Below are positions 18,274 to 28,218 of a stretch of DNA of 64,000 nt, in pieces. This DNA comes from Lutibacter sp. B2 (lineage in GTDB: Bacteria > Bacillota > Clostridia > Peptostreptococcales > Thermotaleaceae). Each line of letters opens with the position of its first letter. Position 1 is the first letter of the stretch. The notes under the pieces are model-generated. The model made no database searches, was not told the DNA's origin, and saw nothing but the letters and a program-made list of their open reading frames with translations. Made by a program: the position numbers and the translations under genes. The stretch lies in the NCBI GenBank assembly GCA_015686845.1, contig JADPRS010000008.1, positions 1-64,000 of the forward strand, read 5' to 3'.

Positions 18274-18507
18274 TTTTGTGGAGCTCACGTTCTTTTAACA
18301 CAAATAAAGAAAGTTGATCATAAAAAAGATGGTCTATACACTTGGAAAAGGAACTTCACGGAGAGATTTGAGGAAGGTTTGTCAATATGAGAAGACTATG
18401 ATATTATATAAACTTATAAGGAATTCCCTAGAAGTATTTTGTAAAAGGAAATTTAAAATAACTTTTATATATTAGAATCAACAATAACGAATGGAGGAAA
18501 TGAAATT

Positions 18508-18849
18508 ATGTTGGATTTACCAAATTGCCCAAAATGTAATTCAGAATACACGTACGAAGATGGAAGTCTTTTTGTTTGCCCAGAATGTGCTCATGAGTGG
18601 AGTTCAGAAGCAGAAATGGAAAATAGTGAAGATACAAAGACAATTAAAGATTCAAATGGAAATGTCTTAAACGATGGGGATTCTGTAACAGTAATCAAAG
18701 ACCTCAAAGTAAAAGGAAGTTCATCAGTACTAAAAATAGGTACAAAAGTAAAAAATATACGTTTGGTTGATGGAGATCATGATATTGATTGCAAGATTGA
18801 TGGTTTTGGCGCTATGAAATTAAAATCTGAATTTGTTAAAAAGATATAA
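18508..18849 (+). CDS. PhnA/YjdM-family zinc-ribbon protein
   Basis: 113-residue protein with an N-terminal zinc ribbon ([13 protein letters not shown] then CPECAHEW) followed by the small beta-barrel PhnA domain with [23 protein letters not shown]. Despite the phn name, the family is not shown to act on phosphonates in general; its role is unclear. ATG at 18508 follows GGAGGAAATG. It is a single gene ended by its own terminator. Confidence 0.9.
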   Translation: MLDLPNCPKCNSEYTYEDGSLFVCPECAHEWSSEAEMENSEDTKTIKDSNGNVLNDGDSVTVIKDLKVKGSSSVLKIGTKVKNIRLVDGDHDIDCKIDGFGAMKLKSEFVKKI

Positions 18850-18873
18850 ATGTAGTTTTAATAAAATAAAGGT

Positions 18874-18903
18874 AAGCCCTAAAGACATGCTTTAGGGCTT
18901 TTG
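18874..18903 (+). terminator. Terminator after the PhnA-like gene
   Basis: AAGCCCTAAAG pairs with CTTTAGGGCTT, followed by TTT. It abuts the stop of the convergent cardiolipin synthase gene. Confidence 0.8.
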
Positions 18904-20349
18904 CTATAGGATAGGAGATAATAATCTAAAAATAGATTCTTTAAACTTTATGATTCTAGAACGTTGATTGTATAAATCACTGGTTAATTCGCTACAATCG
19001 ATCATATCTTTTTCAAAAATAGATTTTAATTTATTCGAAGTAAATGTATCATAAATAAATGCATTTACTTCGAAATTAAGTTTAAAGCTACGAACATCAA
19101 TATTTGCTGTTCCAACAGATGCAAGCTTTCCATCTACAACGATGGTTTTAGCATGAATAAATCCCTTATCATATACAAAGGTACGAACACCAGACTTCAA
19201 TAGTTCTCCTATATAAGAATAGGTTGCCCAATAAACAAACATATGATCAGGTTTGCTAGGGATCATGAGTCTCACATCTATTCCTGAAAGGGCAGCAATT
19301 CTTAATGCTGATAAGATACTTTCATCTGGAATGAAATAAGGCGTTTGAATATAGATGCTTTCCTTTGCAGAATGAATTATCTTTAGATAACCGTTTTTTA
19401 TCTGTTCTTGCTCTGAGTCTGGTCCACTAGATACGATTTGAATTCCTGTTTTTCCATTCATAGTTATTTCAGGAAAATATCTTGAATCATAGGCCATTGT
19501 TTCTTTAGAAGCATATTGCCAGTCCAACATAAAACGAATTTGTATCATTTGAACAGCACTTCCATTTAGCTTTAAGTGTGTATCTCTCCAATATCCGAAT
19601 TTTTTATCTAACCCAAGGTATTCATTTCCAATATTAAATCCGCCGATAAATCCATATGTACCGTCAATAATAGCAAGTTTTCTATGATTTCTAAAGTTGA
19701 TTCTAAAATTTATTAGAGGAATTTTAAATGGGAAAAAAGATACTACTTGTCCTCCCACATCTTTAAGTTCCTTGAAAAAATTTCTTGGAAGGTTGTGACC
19801 ACCTACTGCATCGTATAAAAGCCTAACTTCAACGCCTTCTTTGGCTTTCTTCGTTAAAGCATCTACGATTCTTTTTCCGAGGGAATCATTTTTAAATATA
19901 TAATACAGCATATGTATATGATCTTGTGCTTCTTCTATAGATTCAATGAGTGCATCAAATTTTTCTTTTCCATCCGTAAAAATTTCTACCTCATTATCTT
20001 GGGAAAAAATAGCATCACTACTCATTAAATGCATATGGATCATGTCTTGATATTGTTGTATAGAGGGATCATTAAAATAGATTTCATTATTTTTCAAATA
20101 GGATATCTGTTCTAATACCATCTTACGTAGTAGTTGGTCTTCTTCTGTTTTTAGCTTAAACATTTTTTGTTTACTTAGGTTTTGTCCGAATATAAGATAA
20201 AGAATAAATCCGATATTAGGTAACAAAACCAATACCATGAGCCAAGCCAAAGTGGAAGTAGGGTTTTTCCTTTCTAAAAATATAATGACAATAGCTAATA
20301 AGATATTTAGTATAAACAAAAGAGAAAGGGTTGAAATAAATGATGGCAC
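18904..20349 (-). CDS. cls: Cardiolipin synthase (phospholipase D superfamily)
   Basis: 481-residue membrane enzyme condensing two phosphatidylglycerol molecules into cardiolipin. Two N-terminal membrane segments (about 5-60, with NPTSTLAWLMVL) precede two HKD active sites: HRKLAIIDGTYGFIGG (about residue 220) and HAKTIVVDGKLASVG (about residue 395). The start is GTG, seven bases after AGGAGG. It begins 38 bases after the stop of the histidine kinase gene on the same strand with no terminator between, so it is probably the third gene of that two-component operon. Confidence 0.92.
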   Translation of the reverse strand: MPSFISTLSLLFILNILLAIVIIFLERKNPTSTLAWLMVLVLLPNIGFILYLIFGQNLSKQKMFKLKTEEDQLLRKMVLEQISYLKNNEIYFNDPSIQQYQDMIHMHLMSSDAIFSQDNEVEIFTDGKEKFDALIESIEEAQDHIHMLYYIFKNDSLGKRIVDALTKKAKEGVEVRLLYDAVGGHNLPRNFFKELKDVGGQVVSFFPFKIPLINFRINFRNHRKLAIIDGTYGFIGGFNIGNEYLGLDKKFGYWRDTHLKLNGSAVQMIQIRFMLDWQYASKETMAYDSRYFPEITMNGKTGIQIVSSGPDSEQEQIKNGYLKIIHSAKESIYIQTPYFIPDESILSALRIAALSGIDVRLMIPSKPDHMFVYWATYSYIGELLKSGVRTFVYDKGFIHAKTIVVDGKLASVGTANIDVRSFKLNFEVNAFIYDTFTSNKLKSIFEKDMIDCSELTSDLYNQRSRIIKFKESIFRLLSPIL

Positions 20350-20387
20350 AATATGACCTCCTGTATTTTATCGATAATAGTATATTT

Positions 20388-21830
20388 TTATATAGGCAGA
20401 GAAAAGTATATAGTAGTACCTATATCTACCTTACTTTCTATCCATATATCCCCACTGTGAGAAAGTATGATTTGTCTACAAATAGCTAGTCCTAACCCTG
20501 TACCCCCTTCTTTTTTTGTTCTAGATTTTTCTCCAGTATAAAAATGATCAAAGACATAAGGGATTTTATCCGATGATATTCCCGTTCCATTATCTTTTAT
20601 GGAAACAATGAAAAAATCATTTTCAACAACTGTAGATATTTCAATAGATCCATTATTATCTATATATTTTTTTGCGTTTTCAATTATATTGGAGACTACT
20701 TGAGAAATTCTTCTTTTGTCACATTGTAATTTAACAGAGGGAATTGGGTGATTTATTTTAAACTCTATATGTTTATCCTTCGATTCAATTTCAAAAGTAC
20801 TTAGTATATCTGTAAACATGTAAGAGCTATCTTCTAGCATAAAATTCATTGGAAATTGGCCAATCTCCAATTTAGATAAACAAAATAAATCATCGATCAT
20901 TTTATTTAATGCATCCGTTTTATTTTTTATTACGGATAAGTAGCGATCTTGTTTTTCTTTCGTTGTAGCAACGCCTTGTTCTAATCCTTCTACATAGCTT
21001 TTTATAGAAGTAATAGGGGTTCGTAAATCATGGGAAATACAAGCAAATAATTCTTTTCTGGAGTTTTCATATCTAGCTTTTTCTTCAAAGGCATCTTTTA
21101 ATTGAAGCCGCATACTATCGAAAGTCTCGCAAAATTTTCCGATTTCATTTTTTTTATTATAATTCACTTCTATATCAAAGGTACCATTGGCAATGGCTTC
21201 TGCTGATAATTTCAATGATTTAATAGGTTTAGATATGGTGCTAGATATTTGAATAGAAAAAAATAGGATCAATGCTATTAAGATGAAAAAAGAAAAACAG
21301 AATATAGCTATTGTAAGATAGAAATATTTTTTAAAATAAGTATTTATATTCACTTTCATGGTTATTAAGGCAGTACCAGCCAATTGATTATTTACATATA
21401 TATCTTCGGATATTTTATTTAAATCTTGTATTTCCTTATCAAAATCATCGTTAAAAGATTCTATTGTTTTTTTGTTAAAGACAATATGTTTATTGGTGGA
21501 TTCTTTGTTTGAAGCATCAAATAAAAGATTTCCCTTGGTATCTATTACTTGAAGATTTGATACATAACGTTGACTTTTATTAAATACTTTTTCATAAAAA
21601 GTGTCATACTCTTTGATCTTATCATAATTATAGGTGATGTCTAGACAAAGATTATCTATGAATGATTCAATGGCTTCTACATCTTTTACCTGTTTATTTT
21701 TTAAGGTAATGTCAGAAATTAAATATTTTTTAACGAGGGTAGAATTATCCATTGTAAAGAATAATCCAATCATAACAGCTATGGGGATGATTAAAGATAG
21801 GGTAAAGCTAATGAGTATTTTTTTCTTCAT
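20388..21830 (-). CDS. Sensor histidine kinase
   Basis: 480-residue membrane kinase. Segment order: N-terminal membrane helix, extracytoplasmic sensor region (about 30-165), second helix, HAMP (about 195-245), phosphoacceptor H box SHDLRTPITSIKSY, and ATPase domain with N box (NIIENAKKY), DNGTGI and GTGLGLAI. It starts one base after the response regulator stop, so the two are translated together. Given its place opposite MacAB-like genes and before cls, it probably senses envelope stress or peptide antibiotics; this is inference. Confidence 0.9.
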   Translation of the reverse strand: MKKKILISFTLSLIIPIAVMIGLFFTMDNSTLVKKYLISDITLKNKQVKDVEAIESFIDNLCLDITYNYDKIKEYDTFYEKVFNKSQRYVSNLQVIDTKGNLLFDASNKESTNKHIVFNKKTIESFNDDFDKEIQDLNKISEDIYVNNQLAGTALITMKVNINTYFKKYFYLTIAIFCFSFFILIALILFFSIQISSTISKPIKSLKLSAEAIANGTFDIEVNYNKKNEIGKFCETFDSMRLQLKDAFEEKARYENSRKELFACISHDLRTPITSIKSYVEGLEQGVATTKEKQDRYLSVIKNKTDALNKMIDDLFCLSKLEIGQFPMNFMLEDSSYMFTDILSTFEIESKDKHIEFKINHPIPSVKLQCDKRRISQVVSNIIENAKKYIDNNGSIEISTVVENDFFIVSIKDNGTGISSDKIPYVFDHFYTGEKSRTKKEGGTGLGLAICRQIILSHSGDIWIESKVDIGTTIYFSLPI

Positions 21831-21831
21831 A

Positions 21832-22533
21832 TTAGCCTTTTGAAAACTTGTATCCTACTCTCCATATGGTGCTTATGTATTTAGGATCAGCAGGATTTTT
21901 TTCTATTTTTTCTCGAATCTTTCTTATATGAACAGTTACGGTGCTGATATCTCCATAATCATTATATCCCCATACATGATTGAAGATCTGTTCTTTTGTT
22001 AATACACGATTTTCATTTAATATTAAATATTTAAGAAGTTGAAATTCTTTTGCTGGAAAAGGAATTTCTTTTTTATTGACCAAAACGGCGTGAGACTTAA
22101 AGCAAATTTTAACATCACCAAAGGTATAGATCGAATCATTAGTAGGAATAGGAGGTGTTGAAAATTTAGTATATCTTCTTAAATGGGATTTAACCCTTGC
22201 AACTAGTACCGCTGAACTAAAAGGTTTTGTTATATAATCATCTGCGCCAAAGCCAAGTCCAAGGATTTTGTCCATATCATCTTGTTTCGCACTGAGCATG
22301 ATGATAGGTACGGTTGATTGTGAACGAATCATCCTACAAACTTCCATGCCATCCATTTTAGGAAGCATAATATCTAAAATAACAAGCTGAGGGGAATGTT
22401 GTTCAAAAGATTTTATGGCTTCTTCTCCATCAAAAGCCAATACAACTTCATATCCTTCCATCTCTAAAAAATCTTTTATAATTTCTCCAATTTCAACTTC
22501 ATCATCTACAACTAAAATCTTTTCATTTGTCAT
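21832..22533 (-). CDS. OmpR/PhoB-family response regulator
   Basis: 233-residue regulator with an N-terminal receiver (VVDDE acid pair, phosphoacceptor Asp in VILDIMLP, Lys in ITKPF) and a C-terminal winged helix (about 135-230, with VTVHIRKIREKI and YISTIWRVGYKF). The start follows AAAGGAGG. It is the first gene of the regulator-kinase-cls operon, facing the MacAB-like operon across a 160-base intergenic region that contains three 11-bp direct repeats suited to this family. Confidence 0.93.
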   Translation of the reverse strand: MTNEKILVVDDEVEIGEIIKDFLEMEGYEVVLAFDGEEAIKSFEQHSPQLVILDIMLPKMDGMEVCRMIRSQSTVPIIMLSAKQDDMDKILGLGFGADDYITKPFSSAVLVARVKSHLRRYTKFSTPPIPTNDSIYTFGDVKICFKSHAVLVNKKEIPFPAKEFQLLKYLILNENRVLTKEQIFNHVWGYNDYGDISTVTVHIRKIREKIEKNPADPKYISTIWRVGYKFSKG

Positions 22534-22608
22534 TTTAGTAACCTCCTTACTTTATATGATACCAAATCAAAGTCTATTTTGTAAGATTGAATGAAAAAGA
22601 ATTAATAG

Positions 22609-22641
22609 TTTCTTAAGGGTTTCATAACGGTTTTGTAAGCT
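22609..22641 (+). promoter_or_regulatory. Three tandem 11-bp repeats: probable OmpR-type operator
   Basis: TTTCTTAAGGG, TTTCATAACGG and TTTTGTAAGCT run head to tail at exactly 11-bp period, the spacing used by OmpR/PhoB regulators. A further TTTTGTAAGAT lies at 22577-22587. The block ends 20 bases before a TATAAA -10 at 22661, so it would cover the -35 region of the membrane fusion protein gene. Confidence 0.6.
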
Positions 22642-22692
22642 GGAGGATGTATTATGTAGATATAAAGAATAATCATTTGGAGGGAAAATACA

Positions 22693-23919
22693 ATGAAGAA
22701 AAAAATAGGAATTAGCATCATTTGTATACTTGTTATAGTAATGTTTACAGCTCTTGGATTGGGGTTTAAAACAAATGGGGAAAAAGCCAAAGCGGAAAGT
22801 GATACAAAACCATTGTTTGTAGAACAAATGAACCTAGAAAGTAATATCTATACAAATGGAACCATTATTACAGAAGAAGCGAGAAAAATTAATTATGATG
22901 GAACGGGTGTAGTTGAAAAGATTATTGTAAAAAAAGGAGAAGTCGTAAAAAAAGATCAAGTAGTAGCCAAATTAAAATCGGATCAATTGGAAAACAGTAT
23001 TAAACTAAAAAAAATTCAAATTGAAGTAGAAAAATCTAAACTAGATCAAATGGTCAAAGAAGGGGAACAGGCCTTAATAATTGCAAAAGACAATGCAAAG
23101 ATACAACTTGAAGAAGCAAAAAGAAACTATGACTCAAATGAAGTATTGTTTCAGTCTGGCGCAGTGAGCAAGACAGAACTAGACAAACTGAAAGCAACCT
23201 TTGATCAAGCACAAAATACCTTTGATGAAGCAACCTATAAACTAAAAAATTCAAGTACCCAATCGAATATATATATTCAAAGAAAAAGCATAGAAACGGC
23301 ACAGGTAGAACTTAAACAATTAGAAAAGGATTTAGATAAAACAACCATTAGAAGTAGTATAGATGGAACGGTAACGGAGATCAATATAAAAGAAGGGGTT
23401 GCTTTTAAAAGAGAAGAGTATATGTTTTATATACAAAACTTCAAAAAAAACGAAATAATTGCAAATATATCAGAAGCAGATATTAATAAAGTGAAAGAAG
23501 GGCAAAAAGTAAAGATTACAGGAAATTCAATTAAAGGAAGAACCTTATTGGGTCATGTTTTAACCATTGATCCTGGTACAAAAAATATTTCTGGAAAAAA
23601 ACAAGCATATGTGGAGATTCGAATTGGGCTAGATGAATATGTACCTGATTTAAGAACAGGATTCTCCGTAAATTTAGTAGTAAATACGGCGAGTAAAAAG
23701 AATGTAAAAGCTGTAAAATTCGAAGCAATCAGTTCAGATATAGCAGGAAATAAATTTGTAAATGCCATAACAAAAGATGGACAAAGTAAAAAAGTATCTA
23801 TTCAAATAGGCGTTGAGGGCGATGTTTATGTAGAAATCATAAGTGATGAAATAAAGGTTGGAGATCAGTTACTAATGAATGAAGATTATACAAAAGTTCA
23901 AGAGGAAGAAATGTTTTAG
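22693..23919 (+). CDS. Membrane fusion / HlyD-like adaptor of an efflux ABC system (MacA-like)
   Basis: 408-residue periplasmic-adaptor-type protein with one N-terminal membrane helix (about 5-24). A biotinyl-lipoyl half motif (GTGVVEKIIVKKGEVVKKDQVVAKLKSDQLE) is followed by a long alpha-helical hairpin (about 105-210) and a beta-barrel region. In Gram-positives such proteins couple to MacB-type permeases in antimicrobial-peptide efflux. ATG follows TTTGGAGGG. The ATPase gene follows 24 bases later. Control is probably by the divergent response regulator through the repeats upstream. Confidence 0.88.
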   Translation: MKKKIGISIICILVIVMFTALGLGFKTNGEKAKAESDTKPLFVEQMNLESNIYTNGTIITEEARKINYDGTGVVEKIIVKKGEVVKKDQVVAKLKSDQLENSIKLKKIQIEVEKSKLDQMVKEGEQALIIAKDNAKIQLEEAKRNYDSNEVLFQSGAVSKTELDKLKATFDQAQNTFDEATYKLKNSSTQSNIYIQRKSIETAQVELKQLEKDLDKTTIRSSIDGTVTEINIKEGVAFKREEYMFYIQNFKKNEIIANISEADINKVKEGQKVKITGNSIKGRTLLGHVLTIDPGTKNISGKKQAYVEIRIGLDEYVPDLRTGFSVNLVVNTASKKNVKAVKFEAISSDIAGNKFVNAITKDGQSKKVSIQIGVEGDVYVEIISDEIKVGDQLLMNEDYTKVQEEEMF

Positions 23920-23943
23920 ACATTAAAGTAAGGGGGGGATTAT

Positions 23944-24624
23944 ATGATTAAAATTACAGACCTAAAAAAAGTATATAAAACGGGAAGCATTGAATTTGAA
24001 GCATTAAAAGGAATTAATGTTCATATAAAAAAAGGTGAATTTGTAGCCATCATTGGGCCATCTGGCTCGGGTAAATCTACTTTGATGAATATTTTAGGAT
24101 GCCTAGATGGATCTTCAGATGGAAAATATTTATTAAATGGGCATGATGTGTGTGTAATAAACGATGAAGAATTGGCAAAGATTAGAAATCACGAAATTGG
24201 ATTTGTATTTCAATCTTTTAACTTATTGCCGAAGTTATCATCACTACAAAATGTTGAATTACCATTAATTTATTTGGGCATGTCCCCAAAGGAACGAAAG
24301 AATAGAGCAGAAAAATCTCTTGATAGCGTAGGGTTATTAGATCGAAAAGATCATAAACCCAACGAATTATCTGGAGGGCAAAGGCAAAGAATTGCAATTG
24401 CTAGAGCACTTGTGACAGATCCAGCTGTAATATTAGCGGATGAACCTACAGGAAATTTAGATTCTAAAACAACAGAAGAGATTATGGATATTTTTAAAGA
24501 ATTGAACAAGAAAGGAAATACCATTGTATTAGTTACCCATGAACCAGAAATTGCTGCTCAAGCGAAACGAGTGATTACAGTAAAAGATGGGTTAATCGTT
24601 AGAGATTTATATAATTATGAATAG
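23944..24624 (+). CDS. ABC transporter ATPase (MacB/LolD type)
   Basis: 226-residue nucleotide-binding subunit with Walker [11 protein letters not shown]-loop in [14 protein letters not shown], signature [15 protein letters not shown] and Walker [14 protein letters not shown]. This is the LolD/MacB class that drives mechanotransmission rather than passage through a channel. The ATG follows AAGGGGGGG. Second of three genes with the adaptor and permease. Confidence 0.93.
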   Translation: MIKITDLKKVYKTGSIEFEALKGINVHIKKGEFVAIIGPSGSGKSTLMNILGCLDGSSDGKYLLNGHDVCVINDEELAKIRNHEIGFVFQSFNLLPKLSSLQNVELPLIYLGMSPKERKNRAEKSLDSVGLLDRKDHKPNELSGGQRQRIAIARALVTDPAVILADEPTGNLDSKTTEEIMDIFKELNKKGNTIVLVTHEPEIAAQAKRVITVKDGLIVRDLYNYE

Positions 24625-24649
24625 AAAATAAGAGATAGAAGGTGAGTAT

Positions 24650-25861
24650 ATGAATATTTTAGAAAGTGTAAAAATGGCGATTATTTCTGTTCGTACGAAT
24701 AAATTAAGAACACTGCTAACGATGCTGGGTATTATAATAGGAATTTCTTCTGTAATTACATTGGTAGCCCTTGGAAAAGGAAGTCAAAATTCTATGACCA
24801 AAGAATTCAAAAATGGGGGAGCCAATAGAGCTACAATTTATCTTAATAGAGACGAAGAAATAAGTGAAGAACTATATATAGAGCATAGTGATTTAGATGC
24901 CATTAAAAGAATTTATGGAGATAAACTTGAGGCAATATCCTTTAATCAACAATTAGGAGGGTCTATAACATTAGGCAGAAAAACACATAATCTGAATTTA
25001 ACAGGGGTTGCATCCGATTATACCAAAATTGAAAACATGAAAATAAAAAAAGGAAGATTTTTAGTAGATAGTGACATTTCAAGTCAAAGGTATTCTGCAG
25101 TAATAGAATCAAATATGGCAGAAAAGTTTTTTTCGGATGTGAATCCATTAGGACAAAGGATCACTTTTGATGTGGATGGTCAAACCCTTTCTTATGTGAT
25201 TGTAGGTGTGTTTGAAAAACCTAAAAGCCTTATGGGTATGGGAAGTGGCAAACAAACTTTTAGTATATATGCACCCTATACTAATTTAGAACAGATTACA
25301 GGGCAAACAATGTACGGTGAAGTTGAGATGAATGTAAAAAGTGGAGAAAATGTAAAGAGCACTGTAACCAGTGTTGTAAATTTACTAGAAAGAAGACATG
25401 ATGTAGTGGGAAAAAAGAAATATGTCATGTACACATCTGAAGGTATGATGAAAATGGTAAATAATATTACTGGTAAAATGACTGCATTTGTAAGTGCCAT
25501 TGCTGGTATTTCTCTTCTTGTTGGTGGCATTGGAATCATGAATATTATGCTCGTATCCGTTACAGAAAGAACCAGAGAGATTGGAATAAGAAAAGCAATC
25601 GGGGCAAATAAAAAAGTGGTATTGGTTCAATTTTTAGTTGAGTCCATTATCGTTTCAGGAATGGGTGGAGCCATTGGGATTATATTGGGTACAGGATTTT
25701 CCTATGGAATTGGGAAGTTTATAAAAATAACCCCAAGTATAACCTTAAGCGTTGTATTTATGGCATTTGCATTCTCTTCTGCTATAGGGATATTCTTTGG
25801 ATTATATCCAGCTAATAAAGCTGCAAATTTAAATATTATTGATGCTTTGAGATACGAATAA
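24650..25861 (+). CDS. ABC transporter permease (MacB family)
   Basis: 403-residue MacB-type permease. One N-terminal membrane helix (LRTLLTMLGIIIGISSVITLVA) is followed by a large MacB periplasmic-core domain (about 45-270) and three C-terminal helices containing the FtsX signature region (VTERTREIGIRKAIGA). Together with the two genes before it this makes a MacAB-like efflux unit for peptides, lipids or antibiotics. The operon ends at the strong terminator at 25865. Confidence 0.92.
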   Translation: MNILESVKMAIISVRTNKLRTLLTMLGIIIGISSVITLVALGKGSQNSMTKEFKNGGANRATIYLNRDEEISEELYIEHSDLDAIKRIYGDKLEAISFNQQLGGSITLGRKTHNLNLTGVASDYTKIENMKIKKGRFLVDSDISSQRYSAVIESNMAEKFFSDVNPLGQRITFDVDGQTLSYVIVGVFEKPKSLMGMGSGKQTFSIYAPYTNLEQITGQTMYGEVEMNVKSGENVKSTVTSVVNLLERRHDVVGKKKYVMYTSEGMMKMVNNITGKMTAFVSAIAGISLLVGGIGIMNIMLVSVTERTREIGIRKAIGANKKVVLVQFLVESIIVSGMGGAIGIILGTGFSYGIGKFIKITPSITLSVVFMAFAFSSAIGIFFGLYPANKAANLNIIDALRYE

Positions 25862-25864
25862 TGT

Positions 25865-25910
25865 AAACCCCCTTGTTATCCTATGATTTAAGGATAATAA
25901 GGGGGTTTAT
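25865..25910. terminator. Bidirectional terminator
   Basis: AAACCCCCTTGTTATCCT pairs with AGGATAATAAGGGGGTTT, an 18-base arm serving the convergent permease and EAL genes. Confidence 0.9.
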
Positions 25911-25923
25911 GTAAAAAATTAAA

Positions 25924-28002
25924 TTAAATTTCTTGTAATCTTTTATAATAATAGTCTTTAAAATTTTCACTCGGCATAGGTTTACCAAAAAAGTAACCTT
26001 GCATTTCATCACAGTCACTGTCTTTAAAGAAGTTAGCTTGTTCTTTTGTTTCTACACCTTCAGCAACTACACCCATGTTAAGACTTTTTCCTAAAGCCAA
26101 GACAGTTGATGCAATGATTGAATTGCCGTTTTCTCCATTAATCTCACTTACAAAAGATTTATCGATTTTTAATGTATTTATAGCAAAGCTATTCAATTGA
26201 CTTAAAGAAGAATACCCCGTACCAAAATCATCTATGGCAAACTTGATGCCCATAGCTTTTAATTCGTTGATCATTTTAAGGGTATGAGCTATATTCTGCA
26301 TGGCGATGCTTTCTGTAATTTCTAACTCTAAGTATTGGGCTTCTAGTCCCGTTTCTGCTAGTATTTTGGAGACCATTTTTGTTAAATCTTGTAATTCAAA
26401 TTGACGCGCTGAAAGATTAACAGCTACGGTCAAAGGAGGTAATCCAGCGTTTTGTAACGCTTTTGTTTGAGCACAAGCAGTATGTAATACCCATTCACCA
26501 ATGGGTACAATCAAACCTGTTTCTTCAGCTAAAGGAATAAATTCTTGTGGAGAAACCAGTCCCCACTTTGGATGTTGCCAGCGTATTAAGGCTTCCATAC
26601 CAATTACTTTCTCAGTCTTAGTATTTACTTTCGGTTGATAATAGACTACAAATTCTTTATATTCTAGGGCACGATGCAAACTATTTTCCATTGCTAATCT
26701 TTCAAGGGCTTTATCATTTAAAGATGGTGTATAGAGCTGGAAATTATTTTTTCCCTTTTCTTTGGCTCTATACATAGCAACATCAGCGTTTGTTAGTAAG
26801 GTTTCATCATCTGTACCATCATCAGGATAAATGGTAACCCCAATACTAATCGTAAGATAAAGTTCATGCTGATCAATTAGTATGGGATCTCTGATAGCCG
26901 CAAGAATGTTATTAGCTATTTTAGCAATATTTTCTTCACGGGTTACTTCAGGTAGTAAAATTACAAATTCATCGCCTCCAAGGCGAGCAACGGTATCGTC
27001 TGTACCTACACAGTTTTTTAATCTTTGCGCCATTTCTTTTAGTAATTTATCCCCTATATCGTGACCAAGGGTATCATTGATGAGCTTAAATCTATCTAAA
27101 TCAAGATACATTATGGCAAGTTCCTTGTGTTCATTCTTAGCATGAGCAATTTCAAGGGTTATACGTTCTTTTAACAAAAGTCTGTTAGGTAAGCCTGTCA
27201 AAGAATCGTAAAAAGCTTGATGTCGAATCATTTCCTCATAACGTTTTCGTTCTGTAATATCACGCAAAATAATAGTGAAAAAACACTTTCCAGCTACATA
27301 AAACTTACTTATCGTAAGGTCGATGGGTAATGTAGAATGGTCCTTTCGTTGACCAACGATCTCCTTATTCTCATCTATTAAAGAATCATTAATATCAAGA
27401 TTGGCGTAATCACTATAATGGAGTTTTGGAATAATGGTATCAATATTTTTTCCTACTATTTCACTTGACATATATCCAAAAATTTGTTCGACTGCAGGAT
27501 TAATATATCCTATTATTCCATTTATATCCATTGTAATAATGCCCTCGATGGCATGGTTAATGATAGATCGAGCAAATGCTTCACTTTGATTAAGTGTTAT
27601 CTGGGTATGTCTTGCATGTAGTAAACGATTTAGACGTTGGCGCAGGACAGCCCAATTTATAGGCTTACTAATATAATCAGTAGCGCCAGCTTCAAATGCA
27701 AGGTTTACCGAATGTTCATCTTCAAGGGAGGTAATCATAATCAAGGGTGTGTGATTACCATCAGGTAATTTCTGTAATTGAGCACAGGCAGTAACACCAT
27801 CTATCCCTGGCATTACAAAATCCATTAGAATGATATCTGGTTTTAGTTTTTGAAAGAGTGAAAGACCCTCTATTCCGTTTTTTGCTTCAATAACATCATA
27901 ACCCTGCTCTTCTAAAAAATTTTTAAAGGTAACTCTCATTAATTTAGAATCATCTACCACAAGGATTAAAGGTTTTCTTTTATCAAATATTTTTTCAATC
28001 AT
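25924..28002 (-). CDS. Response regulator with PAS, GGDEF and EAL domains
   Basis: 692-residue soluble cyclic-di-GMP protein. Order: receiver (LVVDDSKLMR at start, phosphoacceptor in ILMDFVMPG), PAS (about 145-255), GGDEF (about 265-430; intact motif RLGGDEFVILLP) and EAL (about 440-690; EALIRWQHP, FAIDDFGTGYSS, AEGVET). Both catalytic domains keep their signature residues, so it may make or degrade cyclic-di-GMP depending on input. No membrane segment. The start has GAAGGGAG somewhat far upstream. It is monocistronic and the partner kinase is not in the immediate neighbourhood. Confidence 0.93.
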   Translation of the reverse strand: MIEKIFDKRKPLILVVDDSKLMRVTFKNFLEEQGYDVIEAKNGIEGLSLFQKLKPDIILMDFVMPGIDGVTACAQLQKLPDGNHTPLIMITSLEDEHSVNLAFEAGATDYISKPINWAVLRQRLNRLLHARHTQITLNQSEAFARSIINHAIEGIITMDINGIIGYINPAVEQIFGYMSSEIVGKNIDTIIPKLHYSDYANLDINDSLIDENKEIVGQRKDHSTLPIDLTISKFYVAGKCFFTIILRDITERKRYEEMIRHQAFYDSLTGLPNRLLLKERITLEIAHAKNEHKELAIMYLDLDRFKLINDTLGHDIGDKLLKEMAQRLKNCVGTDDTVARLGGDEFVILLPEVTREENIAKIANNILAAIRDPILIDQHELYLTISIGVTIYPDDGTDDETLLTNADVAMYRAKEKGKNNFQLYTPSLNDKALERLAMENSLHRALEYKEFVVYYQPKVNTKTEKVIGMEALIRWQHPKWGLVSPQEFIPLAEETGLIVPIGEWVLHTACAQTKALQNAGLPPLTVAVNLSARQFELQDLTKMVSKILAETGLEAQYLELEITESIAMQNIAHTLKMINELKAMGIKFAIDDFGTGYSSLSQLNSFAINTLKIDKSFVSEINGENGNSIIASTVLALGKSLNMGVVAEGVETKEQANFFKDSDCDEMQGYFFGKPMPSENFKDYYYKRLQEI

Positions 28003-28218
28003 ATTTTTTTTTCGAATAGCTCCCTTCTGTTTCGTTATAATATATAATGTCTACAACATTTTCTTTTAATTATATGATTCATTATTAATAATATAACATT
28101 TTGAAAGAAATGTTTACACTTTTATGTAAAATCATGTTAGAGATACAATTTTTTTATGATATACTCAAAGCCAGAAAACATCTAGGATAATCCATTTTTT
28201 ATACAAGGAAGGTAAATT

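Noticed and set aside
18059-18301. Minus-strand 80-codon frame opposite the tRNA
   Set aside because: It is the antisense of tRNA-Arg, which produces the familiar false peptide with DRTSGTRF and PTEL; no ribosome site.
22567-22827. Minus-strand frames across the regulator-efflux intergenic region
   Set aside because: They run antisense into the fusion-protein gene and across the operator repeats, without ribosome sites.
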